Shown: positions 53,606 through 61,633 of the stretch, in pieces | Layout: every line of letters starts with the position of its first letter | How positions within the stretch are numbered: position 1 is the stretch's first letter | NCBI RefSeq assembly: GCF_000233955.1 | Contig: NZ_JH376628.1 | Location: forward strand, 1-64,000 | Length of the DNA: 64,000 bases | Direction: 5' to 3' | From: Paraprevotella clara YIT 11840 | GTDB taxonomy: Bacteria > Bacteroidota > Bacteroidia > Bacteroidales > Bacteroidaceae | Made by a program: the position numbers and the translations under genes | Notes under the pieces: generated by a model | Database searches by the model: none | Seen by the model: only the letters and a program-made list of their open reading frames with translations | Told to the model about the DNA's origin: nothing

Positions 53606-54283
53606 ATGAAAATCCTGATTATAGAAGACGAACGAAAGCTTTCGGACAGCATCGTGGCCTACCTCAGCGGTGAGAAATATTTGTGCGAACAGGCCTTCAC
53701 GTATACCGATGCCCGAATGAAAGTAAACCTGTATGAGTATGACTGTATCTTGCTCGACCTTATGCTGCCGGGCGGAAACGGACTCGACCTCTTGCACGAA
53801 ATCCGGAAACAACGCAATCCGGTGGGCGTAATCATCGTATCGGCAAAAGATTCGCTCGACGACAAGGTGAAAGGTCTGGAAATAGGCGCAGACGACTATC
53901 TGGCCAAACCTTTCCATTTGCCGGAATTGAGTATGCGCATCTATGCCATTATCCGCCGCAAAACGTTCTCGGCCAATAACATATTGGAGAGCAACGGTGT
54001 CTGCATCAACTTATTGAACAAGTCGGCCGCCGTGGGCGACACTCCGGTGGAACTTACCAAATCGGAATATGAACTGCTGCTGTTTCTCATCGGCAACAAA
54101 AACCGAGTCATATCGAAGAGCGCCATGGCCGAACATCTCAGCGGCGATATGGCCGACATGATGGATAACCACGACTTCGTCTATACACACATCAAAAACC
54201 TGAAGGCCAAACTTGCATCCGCCGGTTGCAAGGACTGCATCAAAAATGTGTATGGGACGGGATATAAATGGGCTGAGCCATGA
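53606..54283 (+). CDS. OmpR-family response regulator
   Basis: A 225-residue regulator. Receiver domain (about 1-115): IIEDERKL acid pocket, phosphorylation Asp in CILLDLMLPGGNGLDLL, and Lys in YLAKPFHLPEL. Winged-helix DNA-binding domain (about 130-223: VELTKSEYELLLFLIGNKNR, YTHIKNLKAKL, VYGTGYKW). Start at 53606 (MKILIIED) rather than the upstream TTG. It overlaps the sensor kinase by four bases. It probably controls the RND pump and the PAP2-barrel gene. Confidence 0.92.
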   Translation: MKILIIEDERKLSDSIVAYLSGEKYLCEQAFTYTDARMKVNLYEYDCILLDLMLPGGNGLDLLHEIRKQRNPVGVIIVSAKDSLDDKVKGLEIGADDYLAKPFHLPELSMRIYAIIRRKTFSANNILESNGVCINLLNKSAAVGDTPVELTKSEYELLLFLIGNKNRVISKSAMAEHLSGDMADMMDNHDFVYTHIKNLKAKLASAGCKDCIKNVYGTGYKWAEP

Positions 54284-55341
54284 AAGAAAGAAGCTTGATG
54301 TACAAGTCGCTTGCACAATTCATCATTTGTGTGGTGATATTGCTTTTACTGGCCACCCCTCTGTTTTACGGGTTGACCAAAAGTTTTTATGCCGAAGACA
54401 TGATCGACATCATCGAAGCCGTACAGGTAGGGAAGCCTATACCGAGCCTCGACCTCGAAGAAGACATCCTGCACGGCATCATGATACAGTTTGCCCTCAT
54501 CACCATCGTATTGGGCACGGCCATCGTATTGATGCTGCGCTTCATTTCCGGTCGCCTGTGGCAACCGTTCGACAAGACACTGGAAGCAATAGAGCACTTC
54601 AAACTGGAAAACGGGACGTACCCTGCCCTACCGAAAAGCAACGTAAAAGAATTCAACAGGCTCAACAAGACCTTGGAAAGGCTGATGACAGACAGTATCC
54701 ACAGCTACCGGTTGCAAAAGGAATTCACCGAAAACGCCTCGCATGAATTGCAAACCCCGTTGGCCGTATTCCAAAGCAAGCTCGACCTGCTGCTCCAACA
54801 ACCGGAAATCACCGAACGCCAAGCCACTATCATACAGGATTTATACCAAATGAATATCCGACTGTCGCGCCTGAACCGCAACTTGCTATTGTTGGCCAAG
54901 ATGAAGAACAACCAGTTCGACCGGACGGAATCCATAGATGTCGTAACGGTGATAAAAGAACTTTTGCCTTATCTCGAATGCCTATCCGAAGGGCTGGTCC
55001 TGAACAAGGACTTTCCGGCAAGCTCCCTGTCGGTAAAAGCCAACCGCACCCTATTGGAGAGCATGATAAACAACCTCATAGTGAATGCCGTACGCCACAA
55101 TAGGCCTGAAGGGGAAATAAGCATAGTCCTGTCCGGCAAACAATTGGTCGTGATGAACACATCCGACGAAACCGCCTTGGACGAGAAACTGATTTTCAGC
55201 CGCTTCTACCGTCCGTCGGAAAGGGTAAAAGGCAACGGCCTCGGACTGTCCATCGTCAAAGCCGTATGCGATTACCACGGTTGGAATATTTCATATGCCT
55301 ATTCCGAAGGAAAACATAGATTTGCAGTTAGGTTCCCGTAA
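54280..55341 (+). CDS. Sensor histidine kinase
   Basis: A 353-residue membrane kinase: two transmembrane helices (about 13-32 and 72-90) flanking a short periplasmic loop, a HAMP-like linker, the H-box FTENASHELQTPLAVFQ (His about 153), an N-box MINNLIVNAVRHNR and the G-box GNGLGLSIVK. The periplasmic sensor loop is only about 40 residues, as in envelope-stress or cation sensors. ATGA overlap with the response regulator. Intact. Confidence 0.92.
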   Translation: MKERSLMYKSLAQFIICVVILLLLATPLFYGLTKSFYAEDMIDIIEAVQVGKPIPSLDLEEDILHGIMIQFALITIVLGTAIVLMLRFISGRLWQPFDKTLEAIEHFKLENGTYPALPKSNVKEFNRLNKTLERLMTDSIHSYRLQKEFTENASHELQTPLAVFQSKLDLLLQQPEITERQATIIQDLYQMNIRLSRLNRNLLLLAKMKNNQFDRTESIDVVTVIKELLPYLECLSEGLVLNKDFPASSLSVKANRTLLESMINNLIVNAVRHNRPEGEISIVLSGKQLVVMNTSDETALDEKLIFSRFYRPSERVKGNGLGLSIVKAVCDYHGWNISYAYSEGKHRFAVRFP

Positions 55342-55370
55342 ATCTTCAAAATTTCGACAAAGTCATCCGA

Positions 55371-55378
55371 TATCTTTG
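55371..55378 (+). promoter_or_regulatory. TATCTTTG -7 box of the PAP2 gene
   Basis: TAnnTTTG match 28 bases before the ATG at 55407. Confidence 0.6.
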
Positions 55379-55406
55379 CAGTCCTAATCCAGAAGATCAT
55401 GACAGC

Positions 55407-56666
55407 ATGAAAAGAATCGCATTATGTATTGTCGGCATCTGCCACCTCACGTTTTCATCGGCCCAAAACCCGTCAGACAGTATAAAGGTGGGAAAAGAAG
55501 GCGGTTTGCCTGTTCCTATGGCAAAAAACTTTGGTCAAAGACTTGACAAGTTCTCCTCTTCCCGCCTATACCAGATGACGTATATCGGAGTACCGTTAAT
55601 TGTCGGCGGTTTGATTGTAAAGGGAGAAGACGACCATTTCCGGAACCTGCGCAACGAATACTTGCCCCGATTCAACCGACATTTGGATGACTATATGCAG
55701 TATGCTCCGGCAGTAGCCATGCTCGGCCTGAAAGCTTCAGGCGTACAAAGTCGCAGTTCATGGGGCAGGTTACTTGTTTCCGACGCCTTTTCCACACTAC
55801 TGATGGGAGCTACGGTAAACACCTTGAAACAGACCACAAACATAGAGCGTCCGGATGGTTCGAACCGGCATTCGTTTCCTTCCGGACATACCGCCACGGC
55901 ATTTATGACTGCCACCATGCTCAATAAAGAATACGGACATAAAAGCCCGTGGATCGGCATCGGAGCATACAGCGTGGCCACCGCGACGGGACTCATGCGA
56001 ATGGCCAACAACAAGCATTGGCTGAGTGATGTCTTGACCGGCGCAGGCATCGGCATACTCTCCACCGAACTGGGTTATTATCTGGCAGACTTGATTTTCA
56101 AGGAAAGGGGAATCAACCGTTTGGCCAACGAAGAAGTTTTCAGCCGGATGGACAAACCTTCATTCCTGAGCCTGTACTTCGGATTAAACATCCCACTGAG
56201 CGGTTACGACATCGACGAACAAACGGAGTTCAGTACGTCATCCGGTAGTACGGCCGGCGTGGAAGGAGCCTATTTCTTCAATCCGTACATAGGTGCCGGT
56301 GGACGGTTTACCGTGTCCAACACGTCGATAATAGTCAACACCGACCGGGCTGAGAATAATACGTTCGACGTAATTTCTTTCTACGGAGGAAGTTATTTTT
56401 CCTATCCCTTTTCTTCACGATGGATGATTGGCAGCAAACTTTTGGGAGGTTATGTGCATTATCCGTTATTGCAACTGGCCGACCGTCTGGTCACCGCAAG
56501 AAACGGTTTCAGTTTCGGAAGCGGGGTTTCGCTGACGTTCAAGGCCAAAGCACATTATGGAATCCGCTTTTTCCTCGACTATGATTTACTTCCGTCGCAT
56601 AGTAAAAACAGCGGGGAATACATGAACATGCTCACACTGGGTTCGTCGTTCATGATTGCGCTATAA
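55407..56666 (+). CDS. PAP2-family phosphatase fused to an outer-membrane-barrel-like domain
   Basis: A 419-residue protein with a signal peptide (about 1-20). The acid-phosphatase core has KQTTNIERPDG (K-x6-RP), PSGHTATAFM (PSGH) and RMANNKHWLSDVLTG (R-x5-H-x3-D), at about 146-215. From about residue 250 the sequence alternates in beta-barrel fashion (GLNIPLSGYDIDEQTEFS, GGYVHYPLLQLADR) and ends MIAL. It may remove phosphate from lipid A or undecaprenyl/isoprenoid diphosphates at the envelope. Position after a two-component system suggests response to cationic peptides or envelope stress. Confidence 0.8.
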   Translation: MKRIALCIVGICHLTFSSAQNPSDSIKVGKEGGLPVPMAKNFGQRLDKFSSSRLYQMTYIGVPLIVGGLIVKGEDDHFRNLRNEYLPRFNRHLDDYMQYAPAVAMLGLKASGVQSRSSWGRLLVSDAFSTLLMGATVNTLKQTTNIERPDGSNRHSFPSGHTATAFMTATMLNKEYGHKSPWIGIGAYSVATATGLMRMANNKHWLSDVLTGAGIGILSTELGYYLADLIFKERGINRLANEEVFSRMDKPSFLSLYFGLNIPLSGYDIDEQTEFSTSSGSTAGVEGAYFFNPYIGAGGRFTVSNTSIIVNTDRAENNTFDVISFYGGSYFSYPFSSRWMIGSKLLGGYVHYPLLQLADRLVTARNGFSFGSGVSLTFKAKAHYGIRFFLDYDLLPSHSKNSGEYMNMLTLGSSFMIAL

Positions 56667-56722
56667 GAAAGTATTTTTGAAAATTTGAGCCTTACAACAA
56701 ACACCATCCCCGTACAATGCAC

Positions 56723-56730
56723 TATATTTG
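56723..56730 (+). promoter_or_regulatory. TATATTTG -7 box of the AraC gene
   Basis: TAnnTTTG match 22 bases before the ATG at 56752. Confidence 0.6.
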
Positions 56731-56751
56731 CACCAACAAAAGGCTGACGAT

Positions 56752-57567
56752 ATGGAACATTTGGAAGTTTTTGACTGTTCGAACATACTTATCGCATGTT
56801 ACTTCAACGACGACCGGGGATGCGCCCACGAGAACAGGGAACACACGCTCATTTATCTATGTTCCGGCGAACTGGAAATAGAGGAACGGGGGAAGAAAAC
56901 CGTCTTGCATCCAGGTGAATGTGCTTTCATGCGGCGCGACAACCGGATGTGGCTGCACAAGAAGGTGGAAAACGGAAAACCGTACCGCTCCATCGTGTTG
57001 AAATTCTCCCGGCCTTTCCTAAGGGATTTCTACCGGTCGCTCGACAACCGGCTCATACCGGGAAATGCCAAGCGCGACAAGACAAGCCTTCGCGTCCTCC
57101 CCTCCGACCGCCCGGACATCCGTTCACTGTTCGAATCGGTCATTCCTTATTTCGAAGCCGGAGAGAAACCCTCCGAAGACATGCTGAAACTGAAAATGAC
57201 CGAGGGGGTATACGTATTGCTCCGCACCGACCGGAACCTTTATGCGTCCCTGTTCGACTTCGTGGAACCGTGGAAGATAGACATCCTCGATTACCTGAAC
57301 GAAAACTACATGCTCGACCTCTCCATGAACGAAATCGCAAGCTACACGGGGCGCAGCCTGGCCACTTTCAAACGGGACTTTGCCAAGGTCAGCGACCTGA
57401 CTCCGCAAAAGTGGATTATCAAACGCCGTCTGGAAGCCGCCCGCGACTTGATACTATCCGGAAAGAAAAAAGTGACGGAAGCTTGTTTCGATGTGGGATT
57501 CAAAAACCTGTCGCACTTCTCTAAAATATATAAGGAAGCATACGGCGTAGCCCCATCGTGGAGATGA
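56752..57567 (+). CDS. AraC-family transcriptional regulator
   Basis: A protein of about 271 residues starting MEHLEVFDCSNILIACY. N-terminal cupin-like sensor domain (about 10-110: REHTLIYLCSGELEIEERG), then the HTH pair at about 170-270 (SMNEIASYTGRSLATFKRDF, ACFDVGFKNLSHFSKIYKEA). Start at 56752 from the promoter box; earlier codons in frame are within the promoter. It is followed 33 bases later by the CMD-cupin gene and likely regulates it. Confidence 0.85.
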   Translation: MEHLEVFDCSNILIACYFNDDRGCAHENREHTLIYLCSGELEIEERGKKTVLHPGECAFMRRDNRMWLHKKVENGKPYRSIVLKFSRPFLRDFYRSLDNRLIPGNAKRDKTSLRVLPSDRPDIRSLFESVIPYFEAGEKPSEDMLKLKMTEGVYVLLRTDRNLYASLFDFVEPWKIDILDYLNENYMLDLSMNEIASYTGRSLATFKRDFAKVSDLTPQKWIIKRRLEAARDLILSGKKKVTEACFDVGFKNLSHFSKIYKEAYGVAPSWR

Positions 57568-57600
57568 ACGTAAAATGTCGAATCCAAAAAACATATCATC

Positions 57601-58431
57601 ATGAGAACCCAAAAAACTTTATTCATCCTATCACTGACTTTAATTTTTCCCATCATGGCAAAATCACAAGTAAAAATCCAACAGACCGCCGGACGCGACG
57701 CGCTCGGAGAGTTCGCACCCGAGTTCGCACACCTGAACGACGACATACTCTTCGGGGAAGTATGGAGCCGCAACGACTTGCTTTCGCTCCGCGACCGTTC
57801 CATCGTCACGGTGGTGTCCCTCATGTCTCAGGGGCTGACCGATTCCTCTTTCAAGTACCATCTCGAATCGGCCAAAAAGAACGGGGTGACCCGGACAGAG
57901 ATGGCCGAAATCCTCACCCATGCCGCATTCTACGCCGGATGGCCCAAGGCATGGGCCGCGTTCCGCATGGCAAAAGAGGTATGGGACGGGAATGCCGAAA
58001 GCGTGGCCGCAGGTTCGGTCGAAGCCTATGCACAAACCATCTTCTTCCCGGTGGGACAACCCAACGACGCATACGCCCGGTATTTCACGGGCCAAAGCTA
58101 TCTTACCTCTATCGTGAAGGACGGTGTTCCCGTGGTCAATGTGACCTTCGAACCGGGCTGCCGCAACAACTGGCACATACATAAGGCCTCCAAAGGCGGC
58201 GGACAAACCCTCATCTGTGTGGGAGGACGCGGTTATTATCAGGAATGGGGCAAGGCCCCGGTGGAACTCCTGCCCGGCGATGCCGTCCACATCCCTGCCG
58301 GCGTAAAACATTGGCACGGAGCTGCGCCCGACAGTTGGTTCTCCCATCTTGCCATCGAAGTTCCCGGCGAGGATAGCAGCAACGAATGGTTGGAACCCGT
58401 GGACGAAAAAGAATATGCCAAACTGAAATAG
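57601..58431 (+). CDS. Exported carboxymuconolactone-decarboxylase-like and cupin protein
   Basis: A 276-residue protein with a signal peptide (about 1-20). A CMD/AhpD-like domain (about 30-140: RDRSIVTVVSLMSQG, HAAFYAGWPKAWAAFRMAKE) is followed by a cupin (about 160-265: NVTFEPGCRNNWHIHKASKG with the metal-binding His pair, GDAVHIPAGVKHWHGAAPDS). The AhpD-type Cys pair is not visible, so the first domain is not a classical AhpD. Such fusions are found near AraC regulators in Bacteroidales. Substrate unknown, probably an oxidised or quinone-like compound in the periplasm. Confidence 0.8.
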   Translation: MRTQKTLFILSLTLIFPIMAKSQVKIQQTAGRDALGEFAPEFAHLNDDILFGEVWSRNDLLSLRDRSIVTVVSLMSQGLTDSSFKYHLESAKKNGVTRTEMAEILTHAAFYAGWPKAWAAFRMAKEVWDGNAESVAAGSVEAYAQTIFFPVGQPNDAYARYFTGQSYLTSIVKDGVPVVNVTFEPGCRNNWHIHKASKGGGQTLICVGGRGYYQEWGKAPVELLPGDAVHIPAGVKHWHGAAPDSWFSHLAIEVPGEDSSNEWLEPVDEKEYAKLK

Positions 58432-58578
58432 ATCTTACAAAAAGGCATCTTGGTTGGGCATACGATTTTGCTCCGGTTGGCACAAAAAAGTTGTTTTGTG
58501 CCCGCCGGAGCATTATTTTCAGGACAAATTCTCACCGACATGCGAACATCGATGAAACAGAATGCAGAGAAAATTTTA

Positions 58579-60039
58579 CTACCGTTTGTCCATACCCGGA
58601 GAATAAGCCTTGGAAAAAGCATACAACCCCATGAACGTGAACAATCCGTTCAACATCAGCAACTCATATCCGAAACGATAGCCGTAGACCGAAGCGGTCC
58701 AGATATCTAACAAGTAGCAACACACGGGTGCCGTGACACAAATCCACGGGACAGCCGCAGGCCACGGTTTGCGCCGGATAAACATACCGAAAGCAAACAA
58801 ACCCAACAACGGCCCGTAAGTGTAAGAAGCCACCACATAAATGGCATCGATGACACTGGAATCGTTTACGGCTTCAAAACACAGGATAAAGCCGACAAAG
58901 AGCAAAGCTATCACTCCGTGTACCCTCTTTCTTACCGCCTCCGGACGGGCAAACCTCCGCTCCACGTCCAGAATGTCCACACAAAAACTGGTAGTCAAGG
59001 CTGTCAGTGCGGAATCCGCACTGCTGAACGCCGCCGCGATAATACCGATAGTAAACAACACCAACACTTCATTCCCTAAATAGCCTTCTGCACAAAACAA
59101 GGGCAGAATGTCGTCTCCCTTCACGGGCAAGGCTATGCCCTCGCGCGATGCCAAAGCCAACAGCAAGATGCCCATCCCCAGAAACAGCATATTCAGAGGA
59201 ATGAACGAAAGACCGTACGAACACATGTCTTTCTGCGCATCACGCAGGTTCTTGCACGTGAGGTTCTTCTGCATCATGTCCTGATCCAATCCCGTCATGA
59301 CAATCACAATGAAAACACCGCTGAAGAACTGTTTCACGAAATGCTGCCGTGAAGTCCAATCGTCCCACTCTATCCAACGGCCGTAAGGGCTTTCCGTTAC
59401 ATGCCGTATCGCCTCAGTTACCGTAAAATCATTCAAGCGACACAGTTGGTACAAAATCAATACCAATGCCGTTATCAGACATAAAGTCTGCAAAGCGTCG
59501 GTCCACACCAACGACTTTATGCCTCCCCTGAAAGTGTACAGCCAAATCAGGAAAACCGTTCCGGCCGCCGTAATCTCGAACGGAACGCCCATGCTTCCGA
59601 ACACATAATTTTGCAAAATCAGGCACACTAAATACAACCGGGCAGCGGCTCCCAACATTTTAGACAACAAGAAAAAAGAAGCTCCGGTGCGATAGGCCGT
59701 CTTGCCGAACCGGACATCCAGATAAGTATAAATAGAGGTCAGGTTCAGCTTATAATACAAAGGCAACAATACGAAAGCCACTACGAGATACCCAAAAAAG
59801 AAACCTACACACATCTGCATGTAGGTCATATCCACATCCCGTACCATTCCCGGTACCGACACGAAACTCACGCCCGACAACGAAGCTCCTATCATGCCGA
59901 ACGCCACGACCCACCAAGGCGACCGTCTGTTGCCCCGGAAAAACGTATCGTTGTCCCCCGCCCCACCGGCCTTACGGGAGACGGCAAACAGCAGAAGGAA
60001 ATAAAGAGCCGTTGTCAGTATGATATAAAATGCACTCAT
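58579..60039 (-). CDS. Sodium:solute symporter (SSS family)
   Basis: A 486-residue transporter with about 12-13 hydrophobic helices. The family signs are GMIGASLSGVSFVSVPGMV near residue 50-68, RTGASFFLLSKMLGAAARLY (about 120), and SSADSALTALTTSFCVDIL near 345-363. It couples Na+ to uptake of a solute (sugar, amino acid or osmolyte), which cannot be told from the sequence. Convergent with the CMD-cupin gene and 55 bases after the PurF-like stop on the same strand. Intact. Confidence 0.88.
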   Translation of the reverse strand: MSAFYIILTTALYFLLLFAVSRKAGGAGDNDTFFRGNRRSPWWVVAFGMIGASLSGVSFVSVPGMVRDVDMTYMQMCVGFFFGYLVVAFVLLPLYYKLNLTSIYTYLDVRFGKTAYRTGASFFLLSKMLGAAARLYLVCLILQNYVFGSMGVPFEITAAGTVFLIWLYTFRGGIKSLVWTDALQTLCLITALVLILYQLCRLNDFTVTEAIRHVTESPYGRWIEWDDWTSRQHFVKQFFSGVFIVIVMTGLDQDMMQKNLTCKNLRDAQKDMCSYGLSFIPLNMLFLGMGILLLALASREGIALPVKGDDILPLFCAEGYLGNEVLVLFTIGIIAAAFSSADSALTALTTSFCVDILDVERRFARPEAVRKRVHGVIALLFVGFILCFEAVNDSSVIDAIYVVASYTYGPLLGLFAFGMFIRRKPWPAAVPWICVTAPVCCYLLDIWTASVYGYRFGYELLMLNGLFTFMGLYAFSKAYSPGMDKR

Positions 60040-60093
60040 ACGGCTCTTCTGCTTACGGTACCACGTTCATCCGTCGTCCCCGGAGGACAAGCG

Positions 60094-61527
60094 CTATTCA
60101 TCCGTATTATCCTCTTCCAAGGTAAAGCGGCTGCTCCCGTCGAAACAATGCGTACATACCTGACATTTAGGCAAGCCTATGGCTTCTATCAGGTCTTCCA
60201 GCGTGTTGAACTTCAAGGAGGAGAGGTTCAGGCGTTCGGCTATCGTATCCACCATACGTTGGTATTCCGGCGACCCCGTCTGCGCGTATTTCTCCAAGTT
60301 CTTGTTCTCATCCCCCTCGAACTCCTTGATCAGCCGACGCGTAATCAACTCCATATCGCTTTTCGACGAAGTGAAATTGATAAACGGGCAACCGTAAATC
60401 AACGGAGGGCAAGCGATACGCATGTGCACCTCTTTGGCTCCATAGTCGAATAAGATTTTCGTATTGTCGCGCAGTTGCGTCCCCCTCACGATGGAATCAT
60501 CGCAGAAAAGCACGCGCTTGTCTTTCAGCATGTCGCGGTTGGCTATCAGTTTCATCTTGGCCACCAAGGAACGCATCTCCTGATTGCTCGGCGTGAAGCT
60601 CCGGGGCCATGTAGGAGTGTACTTGGAGATGGCACGCTGATAGGGCACTCCCTTTCCTGCCGCATACCCCAAAGCCATACCGATACCGGAATCCGGTATA
60701 CCACAGGCACAATCCACTTCCGCCCGGTCTCGCTCTCCCATCTTCTTGCCGCAGGCAAAACGGAACTCTTCCACGTTCTTACCCTCATAGCAGGACGTGG
60801 GGAAACCGTAATACACCCAAAGGAAGGAACAGACTTGCATGCGCTTGTGCGGACGGCGCAAACACTCCATCCCCTCGGCCTGCAACCGGACAATCTCGCC
60901 GGGACCAAGATAATACACGGTCTCGTAATCCAGATTGGGAAATGCCGTAGACTCCCCGGTTACGGCATACGCTCCTTCTTTCTTACCGACTACGACCGGC
61001 GTGCGCCCCCAACTGTCTCTTGCAGCTATAATGCCATCTTCCGTCAGCAACAACAAGGAACAAGACCCTTTGATTTCCTTATACATGTGTTCGATGCCTT
61101 CCACGAAAGTCTGTCCTTGGTTAATAAGCAAAGCTATCAGTTCCGTAGGATTAATCTTACCCGAACTGAACTCCGAGAAATGCATGCCCTGCTCCAGAAG
61201 CTTTGCGGCCAGGTCTTCCGCATTATTGATTTTCGCTACCGTCACGATCGCAAAACGCCCCAAATGCGAATTCATCAACAAAGGCTGTGCATCCGTATCA
61301 CTGATGATACCGACACCGGCATTCCCTTTAAACTGCCCTAACTCGTCCTCAAACTTCGTCCGGAAATAAGTACTCTCCAAATTATGTATCGAGCGGATGA
61401 AACCATGCTCTTTACTATAAGTGGCCAATCCGCCACGCCGCGTACCTAAATGAGAATTATAATCTGTGCCGTAAAACAAATCGGCCACGCACTGCGTCTT
61501 TGAGATGACGCCGAAAAAACCGCCCAT
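60094..61527 (-). CDS. PurF-like amidophosphoribosyltransferase lacking the N-terminal Cys
   Basis: A 477-residue protein of the PurF family: an Ntn-type glutaminase-like domain (about 1-245), then the PRTase part with the PRPP loop VLFCDDSIVRGTQL (about 352-365) and Cys residues as in Fe-S PurF (CACGIPDSG, PKCQVCTHCFDG). However, the N-terminus reads MGGFFGVIS, where canonical PurF needs Cys at position 2 (MCGIVG-type) as nucleophile for glutamine. Thus it cannot use glutamine in the usual way and may take ammonia or have another role. The start at 61527 follows from family alignment. Related proteins occur in Bacteroides beside a normal PurF; that second gene is not in the window. Confidence 0.85.
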   Translation of the reverse strand: MGGFFGVISKTQCVADLFYGTDYNSHLGTRRGGLATYSKEHGFIRSIHNLESTYFRTKFEDELGQFKGNAGVGIISDTDAQPLLMNSHLGRFAIVTVAKINNAEDLAAKLLEQGMHFSEFSSGKINPTELIALLINQGQTFVEGIEHMYKEIKGSCSLLLLTEDGIIAARDSWGRTPVVVGKKEGAYAVTGESTAFPNLDYETVYYLGPGEIVRLQAEGMECLRRPHKRMQVCSFLWVYYGFPTSCYEGKNVEEFRFACGKKMGERDRAEVDCACGIPDSGIGMALGYAAGKGVPYQRAISKYTPTWPRSFTPSNQEMRSLVAKMKLIANRDMLKDKRVLFCDDSIVRGTQLRDNTKILFDYGAKEVHMRIACPPLIYGCPFINFTSSKSDMELITRRLIKEFEGDENKNLEKYAQTGSPEYQRMVDTIAERLNLSSLKFNTLEDLIEAIGLPKCQVCTHCFDGSSRFTLEEDNTDE

Positions 61528-61598
61528 AAATATCGTGTATGTGAATTTGGGCACAAAATTAAGAAAAAACAGCGATACACAATATCCATTTTTATTAT

Positions 61599-61606
61599 TA
61601 TCTTTG
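61599..61606 (+). promoter_or_regulatory. TATCTTTG -7 box of the DUF5686 gene
   Basis: TAnnTTTG match 27 bases before the GTG at 61634. Confidence 0.55.
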
Positions 61607-61633
61607 CCAGTATCACTTTGAAAACCGATAAAC

